From Sphagnum compactum (Eukaryota > Bryophyta > Sphagnopsida > Sphagnales): a DNA stretch of 64,000 nucleotides. Positions 13,101-23,916 of this stretch are shown here, in pieces. Under the pieces are notes generated by a model that had not been told where the DNA came from, searched no databases, and saw nothing but the letters and a program-made list of their open reading frames with translations. The stretch lies in contig OZ234498.1 of the NCBI GenBank assembly GCA_965153455.1, positions 7,440,001 to 7,504,000 of the forward strand. The letters run 5' to 3'. Both the position numbers and the translations under genes were made by a program. Numbering within the stretch: position 1 is the stretch's first letter; each line of letters opens with the position of its first letter.

Positions 13101-15870
13101 ATGGATTTATTTCATGCTGTTTAACCGTGGAGTTCATGTCCTTGAAACATTCGTTTGTGCATATGCCACAAAAGAGGTACCTAAAGAAAGAAAGTCTGGT
13201 TTTTGCATGCGGAAAAGAGAAGCTACATACAGCATTTCGTTGATTGTGACTGGGTGAAAGAAGCTTATCGGATTGCTTGAGAGTAAGAGAAAGAGCATAC
13301 AAAAATTAACAAAAAATTTCAAGCTCTTGTCTATGTTTGCCAGGTGAACTATGTGTCGGCTCATGACAATGAGTCATTGTTTGATATTATCATGCTCAAG
13401 GTGCATTTTATTACTTCCTTCTCAACTTGCTGGTAATAGCTAACCCCAATGGTGAAAGAGATGCTCACTTTTCCTGGCTTGGATCATGAGTTTTGTGTCA
13501 TTCTTCTTTGACAACCTTATTTCAGCTAACGCATCTGTACAAGGGAAAAAGCAGTAGGAATTAGTGTGAACAATGCAGTAGCAATAAATGCAAGACTATT
13601 TACTTCCATCTTTTGATCCACCATGTGATTTCTCTGCACAAATCGAGCTTTGAAAACATGCTTCTAAACCAACAACTGCATTTATTTCTCATCAATGACC
13701 TCATAATCAGACCATCTTCCATTCTGATGATTTGCTTTCTGTTTGTCAAATTATGCAATTATCTTCTCACCTATCCTGACGTCGTTTTTTGGCTTTTGGT
13801 GTGTCATGCATTAGTGTGCTCCAGAGGTTTCACTGGAGGAACGATGCCGCATCAACCATGTTGCAACTAGCATTGTTGCTCTTGCCCAGGTGCAGTTGAA
13901 TTCACATAACCAGTAATTGAACTTCCTATTTTCAGCTACAAAAGAAAGACAATTGCATTGAATGTTTCAGCTGTACCAATGAACCGAACAAAGGAATTTA
14001 TGTAGCCCTCTAATTTTCTGCAAGGTTATTGGGTTACATACCAGGGCATCCCATTCTTCCACGCAGGAGATGACATGTTGCGGTCCAAGTCATTAGATCG
14101 AGACTCGTACAACTCTGGTGATTGGTTCAACAGGTCAAATTGACCATCTGTCTTGTGTGTCTGTTGTTCATCGTTTCATCTGTTTTCATAACCAAATAGA
14201 TTCAATGATGATGATGATGATGATAGAGATCAATGTCAAATTGGATTGACTCTGTCAGTGGGGACAAAATATGCAAAGCATGAAATAGCATTTTTCTTAT
14301 CAGCATTTTTTGATGTATTGGACTATGTGCTTGTTACTCAGGTTGGACTTCTCATATGAGACAAATAATTGGGCTGTTGGTCTGCCACCCAAAAATAAGA
14401 ATGGCTTCAAGTGGTCCATGTAAGTAAAAACATACCATTCCATTTTTTGTTGGAGGTAGCTAACTTCTCGTTGCAATCTGTAAAGGGTTTTGCAAATGAG
14501 CAAAGCCAGACTTTTGACTATGGGAAGAAGGATTTTGGATGGTGGGAGGGCAGCATGCGTGAGTTGTTAGGTGATCCTTCATTGAAGCCCACTAAAACGC
14601 ACATTCTTGCTGCTGTGGAGAACCTCAAGGAGCTTTTGCAAATCCGGTTTTCATCACCCTTGTTCCGCTTGACAACAGCCAACGCCATTCAGGTACGAAA
14701 CACCCTGAACTTCTAGAACCTACATTTGAAGAAACACATGAAACTGTATATATATTATTCTAAAACAAACAGACTATCTGAAAGAAAGATGAGTGATCTC
14801 TACCTTAGTTCATCCACTCAACATTGCGAACTACCACCTGTTACTCCTGCAAACCATCAAGACATCAGTGGTGGATATGGCAGTATTGTTATCATCCAAC
14901 CATGCAAGAAATCAAAATGCCGAGGAGCAAAAAACCTTGAAGTCAGAATCTATGGTGAAATATTGAGAGTTTTGTAATCTGTAAGGAAGAAAACACAACA
15001 AAAACAAGGATGGAATTTGCAAGAGTCTCTAAGTGCAAACCCAATTTCTCATTGTTTAATTGATTTCTGGGGGTTTGTAACTGGGGGCAGGCAAGGCTGA
15101 GATTTCACAACACAGGACCTGGAAGCATCCCTGGAGTCATCATCTATAGCATTGAAGATGGCACTGAAGGAAAGCCTGGCCTCATGCAACTTGATTTCAA
15201 GTACAGATTTCACACTCAAACCTTGCCTGTCAGTGTCCAGAATTCAAGAAAGTTATTGATTCATGTGCAGAAAACATACACATCTATCTGGGTTCCTGAT
15301 TTCTGGGTTGGAGTCTTCAAATTTATTGTGGTTTAAGATGGAAACTTTCATGCAAAATTCCTGTTGCAATTTACTACTTTGGGTTGCTAAAATTTGTAGC
15401 AAGGAGTTGCTACAAAGAAAGAAAGTTTGTATATCTCTACATGAGAGCAAGAAATCAGCAAATGTGCATGTATAATCAAGAGGAACTACCTGGATGAGCA
15501 TTCTCTCTGGTATACAAAATGCAGGTTTCGGCAAGTAGTTGTTGTGATAAACGCAAGGCCAACAAAGTTGGTGACAGAGATTGATACATTAAGACATCTA
15601 TCTCTTACATTGCATTCTATCCAGGTATGTATTTACTTCATTCATGCTCAAACTGATGAATAGATGAGACTGAAGTCTTTCTTTCTGCACCCATAGAACT
15701 CATGGCATTTCTCAGATACTCCTTCATGCTTGTTTTGTTGTGGGGAGAAAACAATTGTGCAGGCAGTATCATATGACAAAAGCGTGCGGAAGTCTTCATT
15801 TGATCCAACCACTGCCACTTTTGAAATTCCTCCATGCACCACGTCTGTGTTTGTGGAGTCACGGTGCTGA
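4134..15870 (+). CDS. PU1: Chloroplast limit dextrinase / pullulanase-type debranching enzyme (GH13_13) with N-terminal CBM41-like module
   Basis: Hydrolyses alpha-1,6 branches of starch; plastid location is inferred. Exons: 4134-4582, 5072-5258, 5804-5864(?), 5918(?)-6012, 6317-6452, 6680-6732, 7005-7134, 7355-7494, 8239-8444, 8594-8743, 8839-8899, 9272-9392, 9660-9750, 9962-10055, 10324-10419, 10710-10850, 11100-11150, 11365-11435, 11705-11797, 12010-12100, 12339-12410, 12568-12624, 12898-12966, 13344-13400, 13815-13889, 14045-14133, 14342-14419, 14506(?)-14692, 15091-15200, 15525-15624, 15763-15870; about 1172 residues. Order: Thr/Ser/Glu/Arg-rich leader (1-140); CBM41/PUD-like module ([33 protein letters not shown]); pullulanase N2 (RAYWVEEDL); CBM48 ([19 protein letters not shown]); GH13 core. 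Catalytic residues are visible: Asp744 (GFRFDLMGH), Glu781 (LYGEGWDF), Asp913 (VSAHDNE). It ends TSVFVESRC, as in plant enzymes (about 960 residues). An in-frame ATG also exists at 4059. Confidence 0.93.
7149..7183. repeat. (CA)n / (CGCA)n microsatellite
   Basis: A CA dinucleotide run grading into CGCA units lies 14 bases past the donor of the exon ending at 7134, within the dextrinase intron 7135-7354. Confidence 0.9.
7640..8155. mobile_element. MITE-like insertion(s) with GGTTCT / AGAACC motifs in a dextrinase intron
   Basis: The intron 7495-8238 is 744 bp, longer than most of this gene's introns, and its middle is filled by about 500 bp of repeated GGTTCT...AGAACC words in both orientations. 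Examples are CTGGGTGGTTTAGGTAGGTTC near 7746 with AGAGAACCTCCCAACAC near 7915, and CCAGTGTTGGGTGGAAC near 7945. Similar termini occur in elements at 25987 and 34141. There is no coding capacity, so a non-autonomous DNA element (perhaps two adjacent copies) is the best reading. Exact ends and target duplications are not clear. Confidence 0.45.
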
Positions 15871-17360
15871 CAACCAGAACTTCACACAGCCTCTCAGACA
15901 GAAATATGATCAACATTGTATACTAAATTATATCATCATCAATCAGTTCACCATCGCCAAAAAATCCAGAGAGAAGAAAAACCCAATAGCACTCAATTAC
16001 TACTGCCAGGAAACAAGATGAGGAAACTGCTAGTGTGTGTCCTGCAAGTGTTTTCTGTCAAAGTGACTGACCTTGGTTTTTCCTCTTGATAAATACTCTT
16101 GCATTGCAGCAGCACTTGTCACAACTGAGGCGATGTTATGTAGCAGAAAGCAAAATTGAAGTAAGTGGCATTTGCACACTACTGCAAAATAAAATTTGCC
16201 TTCACCTAACAATCGATCACAGCATAATTTGCATTAGACAAAGATTGACACAAAGAGAAGACCTGTGAGAATTGTCTGTATACTCTCCTAGAGGAAGCAA
16301 GTGCTTTGCTTGGCTTCACCATGAGACCTCCAACTGGAGTTTGTTTGTAGCACTTAAAAGCTGGCAGTTTTCTTCTTACAATGATCTTGCAGAAGTTGAA
16401 CTCCAATTATTTTTGTTATTGTGGCTGCTGCTTCTACAACCTCACATCACATAATCACATGCTTGGTCAATCCAAATGCTCCGTTGCATTCTTGATTCAT
16501 TTCTCCACACAAGAAGAATTGCATTCCATTCTCACAAGATTTTGAAGAGTGTATTTCATCACTCACAGTGAAGAAAACGAAGAGAAGAGAAGAGTCTAGA
16601 TCTTCTTCACTGAAAAGAATCAGGGTGAATATACTGAACCTTGACCAGCACCTACAAGGTTTGCTTTTGGTAGATAACCCAACTTTGTTACCTATTCTCT
16701 GCACACAAAATACACAATATGGGGCACTTAAAAGTGCCCAATGAAACTCCCGTAATTGCATATAGGTGTGCAATATTTTTTTTGTTGCAATTCTTACTCG
16801 AAGATATCATTCAACAACTTTAATTGTCAATTTTGTTATTGTCATCAACATCATGATAACCGCGTTTGTGAAAGTATTATAGTCCATTTCCTTGAATAAA
16901 AGCATCACCCATTTCCTTGGCATCAACTTCCACTTGCTGGCATGTTGAAGAAACTCTAATCCACAGCACTCCTAAGATAACACATCAGGCTTGGAAATAG
17001 AACACCAGTGACAGACCAGTTTAGTTTTCCTGTGTGTGAGGAGCCCACATTATGTAGAAAAACTCTGCACATAAAATGGCATTATGCCCTATTTTGCTTC
17101 CTGTCAGCAAGTTAATGAACAGATTCTCACTCCCATGTGCAGTCAAGAATATCATCCACCATTGCCCAGATTCCCACATATACTCAACACTTCTGTGAAA
17201 TAAGAGCATGATGACACAAAGCAACCTTTGGTATAGGATTCAAAATTTTACTAGATGGATGAAAGCTCTAAGCATTTTTGTAAGGAGAACTGGCTCTGAA
17301 CAATAAATAAGCTGTCTCCCACACCCACCTAGTCACTAGTACCTCCAACCTTTAAGAAAA
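15871..17360. other. Intergenic spacer between convergent dextrinase and RPSA genes
   Basis: Both flanking genes end into this region, so it should contain two 3' UTRs and polyadenylation sites. I see no coding exon, tandem repeat or RNA gene in it. Confidence 0.6.
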
Positions 17361-19214
17361 CTACTGAGGAGCTGGGTCCCAGTTGCCAGGAACAGCACCC
17401 TCCCAGCCAGGTGCAGCACCTTCCCAACCACCTGGAATGGGCGCTGCTGCCCCCTCCCACCCTGCTGGAGGAACTGCATCCACAATGACCACAACAATAT
17501 GTTATCAGCTTTACACACATCTCACGTATAGATTCCCCTACATTACAACTTGAACACCAACAGCTGTTAATTCTTTGTGGCCTGCCACAACCTGACCAGT
17601 CTATCTGCTTAAATACAGTAAGGAGAGTTGTAGAACTCTCTAGTAGACCTGACTGTTTCAGAAAAACCTCCTGCATAGTGAATTAAAAAGACATCATTTA
17701 TTGGTTCAAAAAAATGCCCAAAAGTACAAAGAAACAAGGAACGACTGCTTCAATGTTACTTTAACATGTTGAGAACCCCTACAGCTCCTTAATGGATAAA
17801 CATAACTTCATATTACAATGCTGAATCAAAGCTCCTGAAAAGCTTAAAATCACTCTGGGTGCAAGGTGATTCCAGAAAGAAGATTGCAAAAATGTACAAC
17901 AATATTGTGGATTGACAAAACTAAGGAGAAAGTGAGAGAATGGAATAGACCAAACCTTGAGCAGTCCATTCTGGAGCTGCAATCACTGCAGGGACAGCAA
18001 CAGAAGCCAGATCAGGCTCCCACTGGCCAGCAGCCTCACCCTCCCACTGTGTATCAGCTCCGGGTACAGGAAGAGGTGGTGCAGCATATTCAACTGGAAC
18101 AAACTCTGTAACGCCTCCCTCCTCCTCCTCACGATCCTTGGTTTCATCAGGCTCCCTGTAGAAGAACAAATCAACCTGCACATGCAAAACTTGAATCTGA
18201 ATTCCATCCTGACTTCCAAAAAGGAGTAAACTATTTTCACATTGCCACAGGCTCTTTAAACATCATACGCCTCAGCCAAAGCTCCAGATATGAAATTGAA
18301 AACCAATTCAACTTGGTCAGTGCAAAGTTGAACAAAAGCTGCAGCCAGAGCAGATTATTACCATGACATCCCAAGGCTGAGTAGGAGTAATGGTGCCTCG
18401 CATTTGAAGTACCATACGACCCAGCAACCAGAATAGGCACCCAATGCTGTGCTTGCCCTTGTTGTTGGCAGGGATAGAGATGTCGACATGGCGCATGGGT
18501 GAGTCTGTGTCACAGAATGCAATCACAGGAATATTTCCGAGTGCTGCTTCCCTGATTGGCTGCAAAGAAATATCAATCCAGCATGTTTCAATGCAGATGC
18601 CACATCTGCATGATCTTCAATAATAATGTATCTGATAAAGAAAGTCACAAGAAAAATTTTCAAATCTGTATTTTCTTACCTGATGATCAGTCCTGGGATC
18701 GGTCAGGATCAACAGCCGAGGCTCGCTAAAAGTATTTTGCAGTTGATTGGTAAAAGTACCAGGTGTATGCCTCCCTGCAATTGCTTGGCAGCCTGTGTAC
18801 TGGGCAAACTTCAGGACAGCTCGCTGTCCATACGGCCTTGCAGACTGCACAATGATGTCCTGTGGATTCTCAATGGCGACAATCACTCTGGCTGCTAACT
18901 GCAGCTTATCCCATGTCTTGCCAACATTAATGATGAAGATACCTGCACGTATGTTTTCAAGCGCCTAAAAAACCAAAAAATTCACCTCTACAAAGACAGG
19001 ATCGACAAAACCTCAAAAAAAAAGGTAAAGCAAGAAAAGCAAGAGGGAGAGAGATTTGTAGGAGGAGGGGGAGCGCGCGAATGTGTGCACACATACCGTC
19101 AGAGCGGCGCTTCCAGACATATCGCTCCATCTGGAAGTCACAATTCTTGGTGCCGAGATGGACATCGGCAGCCAGCATCATCTGCACATCAGCCTCCTTC
19201 TGAGAGAGCACCAT
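17361..19214 (-). CDS. RPSA: 40S ribosomal protein SA (uS2, p40 / laminin-receptor family)
   Basis: Core small-subunit protein needed for late 40S maturation. Five exons on the minus strand: 19097-19214, 18680-18942, 18362-18559, 17956-18175 and 17361-17473, all with GT-AG borders in phase; 303 residues. Family landmarks: [90 protein letters not shown] and [11 protein letters not shown]. The ATG at 19214 is the first after an in-frame TGA, giving a shorter N-terminus (MVLSQKEAD) than the MA-rich leader of flowering plants. The C-terminal tail is acidic and then Pro/Ala/Gly-rich with repeated GWEG and W-[ED] motifs, ending NWDPAPQ. It is divergent from TBP, with telo-boxes upstream. Confidence 0.96.
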
Positions 19215-19355
19215 CTTGACGCCGCACTGCGTCGCTACTGCGATCTGGGGTCAGCCACAGACGCACAAACTGCAAGCCAAATCCTAATTGGAGACCAAAA
19301 AAAAAAAAACAGACGCAAAAGAAACCGTCCTGTACAGCCGCTGAGAGTTAAACCT

Positions 19356-19383
19356 AAACCCTAAAAGGAGCGCCAAACCCTAA
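19356..19383 (-). promoter_or_regulatory. Two telo-boxes (AAACCCTAA) upstream of RPSA
   Basis: AAACCCTAAA (19356-19365) and AAACCCTAA (19375-19383) lie about 140-170 bp upstream of the RPSA ATG. Telo-boxes are a known feature of plant ribosomal-protein and other growth-linked promoters. They fall in the 1.07-kb divergent spacer shared with TBP and could serve either gene; the RPSA assignment rests on proximity. Confidence 0.55.
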
Positions 19384-19990
19384 CCGTACCAAGACCCAGG
19401 TGTAGTTAATGAACCCCTAAGGTCAGGTTAAGTTCTTCTCGCACAATAGTTGCCGTTCGATCAGCAAAAGAATTTCCAAAGATCTACGCCGTCAGATCTC
19501 ATTGATTTCGACGGTCAGGAGATATCCAGCGCACAATATTAGATCACTGCTGATTTAATTTTTTTGTCAATTTTGTGATATAGCAAAAGTGGCAAATGAT
19601 CAACAGGAAGATGTAGCCAAATTATGGCTATACTCAAAAATATAAAAGTAAAAAAAAATTCTAAACTCATCCTTCTGTATTTTCTGGCTAAATACACTCT
19701 AAATTGTGGCGATTTTTTATTAGATTTTGGTCCATTTTCTGGCTAATGAAAATCTGAAATGGCACTTGAATTTTTTTGAGCACAATTAATTTCTAATAAT
19801 ATGTAGTTGTTTTCATCACTTCAGGGAATATACGCATACATATACGAAAATACGTATGTATAAAGTAGTAATCTGTATACGAAGACAACTAGCTACGGAT
19901 GTTTACAGAAAAGAGACAGCGAGCGTCCGGATGAATGGATGATGATTATTAGCCTTTTTCGTCAAGGAAGGTTTTCATCCCTTCTGGGGG

Positions 19991-20026
19991 TATATAAACC
20001 AGACAGCAGCGCAGTGGGTATATAAT
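19991..20026 (+). promoter_or_regulatory. Tandem TATA boxes of the TBP gene
   Basis: TATATAAA (19991-19998) and TATATAAT (20019-20026) lie 260-295 bp upstream of the TBP start codon. The first predicts transcription initiating near 20020-20030 and a 5' leader of about 260 nt with a (GA)n tract at about 20086-20105. The sites are seen directly; their use is inferred. Confidence 0.5.
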
Positions 20027-20285
20027 CCGCGCATTTCCTCTGTTGTCTTTGCCGCTGTCTTGCGCTCTCGTTTTTGTCTCTGTGAGAGAGAGAGAGAGAG
20101 AGAAAAGAGAGATCGGAGACAGCGGCCGCTGAAAGCTTTTGATACAAGAGCTTTCAGCCTCTATTTCTGATTCTTTGAGAGCATTTTTTTGAAACTTTTT
20201 TGCCAGTTTCTCGGGAAAAAACAGTCGGATCCAACATTTTGTAGGGTTGGTCGGAAAGGTGAGAGAGAGAGAGAGGTTTGTATGT

Positions 20286-20368
20286 ATGGCAGAGCAGGTG
20301 GTGTTGGAGGGCAGTCAGCCGGTGGATCTTGCTAAGCATCCGTCGGGAATTGTCCCTACTCTTCAGTG

Positions 20369-20399
<31 letters not shown>

Positions 20400-23300
20400 C
20401 CCTTTTTTTTCTAACCTGCTGTCTTCTTTTGTTGATTTCCCTCCTGCGGAATGATTGGTTTGGTCCGAGTTAGGGTTTTGTGTGGGATGTGTTTTGGTTA
20501 AATTTCCATGGAGATTTTCCTGGGAACTGGGAGAAGTTGGTGTTTGTGATTTTCTTTGGAAGGTTTTCCTTGCCTGCTGGATGTGTATTGTTGTTGAGCT
20601 TTTTCCCCCCCCACCCTTGTGCCATGGTTGGTCTCCATATTTGGTCTTTTTGGGGGGTTCTGATTCAGGAGTTCTTTTTGGAAACTTTTTTGGGAGAACT
20701 GGAATGCAAAGACTTGGCCCTGAGATTTTTGAAGGCTGTGCATGTCTGGCTAGCGATTTTGATGTTTCTAATGGGAAAATATAGATCTGCCTAATGGTTG
20801 TGTGATGAGCAGAGAATCAATCCTAGAAAGACAAGAAAATAAATTTGAAGCTAGCATGATCAGGCAGTTTTGCAAAATTGCCATTTTTTCATAACCATGC
20901 CCAATCGCAATGGGGTGACTGAATGTTTCATTAGTGAACTGCCTTTGAGGAATATAGTGTGGATCTTGGTTTGCACTCATGAATGGAAGAGGCTAGTTTT
21001 GTATTCAAGGAACTGAAGGTAGTAGTCTGGTTGCAGAGATGAAAGGGTTGGATGGTTTTTAATGCATCTGTATGTATATCACTGGGACTTCTATGTGATT
21101 ATCCACGAAATTGGATTGAACTGGTGTCCAGTGATGGTTTGCAGAATAGCATGTGCCTTGTTTGTTGTACCTTCATGCATTAATGAGGTTGAAGGGTTGA
21201 TACATGCTGATAACTGCTGAAAGGTTTGTTTTGCTGCAGAAGGGAAGGATTCTAATCTGTTGTTTACCATTGGCAGGAATATTGTCTCCACTGTGAATAT
21301 GGATTGTAGACTGGACTTGAAGACCATTGCTCTGCATGCCAGGAATGCTGAATACAACCCCAAGGCATATATATTTCTGACCTTGCACAGTGATTTTCCA
21401 GGATGTTTTTTTTTGTGGTGAATCTTAAGTCTTTCATTCTTGGTTTTTTCTGCTCTTTCCTCTTTCCTTGTTTTCTCTCTATTGCTTTTCCTTTTTCTGA
21501 TTTGTGCTTCCCTTCCTATTCATATCTTCTGTTGTTGTATGTTCTTCATAACTGACACATGCTTTTTGGGTTGGACAGCGTTTTGCAGCTGTGATCATGA
21601 GGATAAGGGACCCCAAGACTACTGCCCTTATTTTTGCGTCTGGTAAAATGGTATTGCATCCGTCAAGACTATGTGAAATGTCATTTTGTTTGAGTGCCAG
21701 AGCTGTCAACAGCTCAATCTTCAGTACAGGTTTTACCCTTCAATCAGGTTTTCCAGCCAGAAGTTCCCTGCAAATTAAGTCTAGGTGTTAGTGGTCATCC
21801 TGAGTCTGTCTTGTTCTTGGCTTGATCTTTGTCATCCTCAAGATCACACCCAAGTCTATTCTTCAGACAGTAACTGTGAGATGCTGTAAAAGTTAAAGAA
21901 AATCTCTCTCACAGGCACAGCTTTCAGATTTGTGACTGAAACTTACCTTGTAATGATTTGGACTGCTCAATCCTATTTGTCCTGGCTCTGTGATGACAAA
22001 TTTGAACAATCCCTTGGAAGTCTCTGTACTTTCAATATCATGTAGCTGATCCCATTTTGTTCTTGATTCCGTCCCTGAACAAGGGTTCTGACCTCAAGGC
22101 ATTGACCTTTAGACTAAGTCTCCTGGTTGCTCAACAAGTTCATTGGACAGCAGATAGTCAAGTGGTTTCGTGTGGTATATAGTTAATGGTCTACCAGGTT
22201 GTTTTCTTATGTGAGAGAGCAACTTAAAGAAAATTCTCAAAAACATTGTTTGCTTATGAGTTTGGTCCTCTGAATGGTTTTATATGGAGGCTGTGACATG
22301 GGTTTTTGTTCTTGATCCCCTTTCCTGAACTCTGTTTGCTGCTGGCACCAGTGTTTGGTAAATTCACAGATCAGAAGCAACAAGAGCATGTTATCAAGAA
22401 CCATTCCATCATCTTTAGAGTAAAATATTTGCTTGGTAGTTGGTAGTTACTGCAGGTGACATCTAGCAATGGTGTTCTAGATCATTCATGGTAGTTGTGG
22501 CCCTCATGAAGCTGCTTGCCTACAATGCTCTGCAGGTGTGCACAGGGGCTAAGAGTGAGCAGCAGTCAAAGCTGGCAGCAAGAAAGGTGTGAGTGTTGTT
22601 TGCTGGTCCTATTTAAGGACAGGTCCATGTTGGACAGAGGCTTTGACTAGCACACCTTTCATTAGTCAATTACTCAGACCTCTGAGTGGTGAACTTTGGA
22701 ATGGAACCATGTCTCTAATGTCTGCATGCTATGGATGGTGCAGTATGCTCGTATTATTCAGAAGCTAGGGTTTCCTGCCCAATTCAAGGTGAACTCGTTG
22801 TTTCTTTTTCCTCAAATACCTTAGTCCATGTGTGAGAGAAAATTGTATGTCTATGACATTGTTGATGGTGCATGCAGTGCTTTCTTTATTTATTGCTGGA
22901 CACAAGACCAAATTAGTTTGCTACTAGAATTGTGTTTTGTTCCATTTGATCAGTTAGTGAATTTTTTGCTGGGCTGTGTTCATGTACTCACCAATGTTTC
23001 TCTGGATTTGCCAAACCTGGTTTTAGTGGTGGATATTAGGGTACAATTGTTTCAAAAGTGGACTGAATCCAGCTGACTAAGCTGCATTGGCTACAGGACT
23101 TCAAGATCCAAAATATTGTGGGATCATGTGATGCAAAGTTTCCTATCAGATTGGAGGGGCTGGCTTATGCCCATGGACACTTTTCTAGTGTAAGAATTGA
23201 ATATTTGAATCATTTGTTCACACAACTTAAAAGTAAACCTGGTGTTTGGGGATGGTGTTTTTGAGTAATGGTAATCTATTTTCCACTGTGTATCTCAAGT

Positions 23301-23916
23301 TTACTAGGGTGCTGCTTAACCTGGCCTCTAACTCCTTACACAGTTAGCATGTCTGTTCCTGGCTGTGCCTCATGTTCCTGATTCTTTGATATCAGGACAG
23401 CACTGGGGTTGTCATAGTTTGAGGCATTAGCTATCCAATTCCTTTCCTGTCATGCGGTGCCAATTAAGCATTGCTGGCTCATCCTAACCCAGTTCTTTTT
23501 TGCACTTCACTGCCCTGCTCCTGAGGATTTGGGATGTGTGTGGTGTGCAGTATGAACCTGAGTTGTTTCCAGGATTGATTTATAGAATGAAGCAGCCCAA
23601 AATTGTATTGCTCATTTTTGTGTCTGGCAAGATTGTTCTCACTGGTGCAAAGGTACATTTCATTCCTCATGACCTGTTGTCTGTTCAAACCCAGTATCCT
23701 TAAATTGGATCTGGGGACACGGTTTAGCTGTTCTGTGCCAACCTAAACTGACCTTGTACGCATAGTTGAGATTGTGTTTGCAAGGCTAAGTTCCTTTGTG
23801 ATGTTCTTGGGCATTTTGGGTTGGATGTTCTGTGTCAGGTGAGGGATGAGATATATGAAGCTTTTGAGAACATTTACCCTGTGTTGACTGAGTTTAGAAA
23901 AGTTCAGCAATGGTAA
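20286..23916 (+). CDS. TBP: TATA-box-binding protein
   Basis: General transcription factor that nucleates pre-initiation complexes. Eight exons: 20286-20365, 21277-21364, 21579-21650, 22536-22586, 22744-22788, 23097-23189, 23551-23652 and 23839-23916; 202 residues. The N-terminus [20 protein letters not shown] is the plant type. Both core repeats are complete: [19 protein letters not shown] / [14 protein letters not shown] and [15 protein letters not shown] / [12 protein letters not shown]. It ends FRKVQQW-TAA as in many plants; TG|GTAAGT at the stop resembles a donor but the natural stop fits better. The intron after exon 2 uses GC rather than GT (AAG|GCATAT...CAG). A (TC)n tract starts right after the first donor. 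Some residues ([24 protein letters not shown]) are closer to animal TBP than flowering-plant proteins are. Confidence 0.96.
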
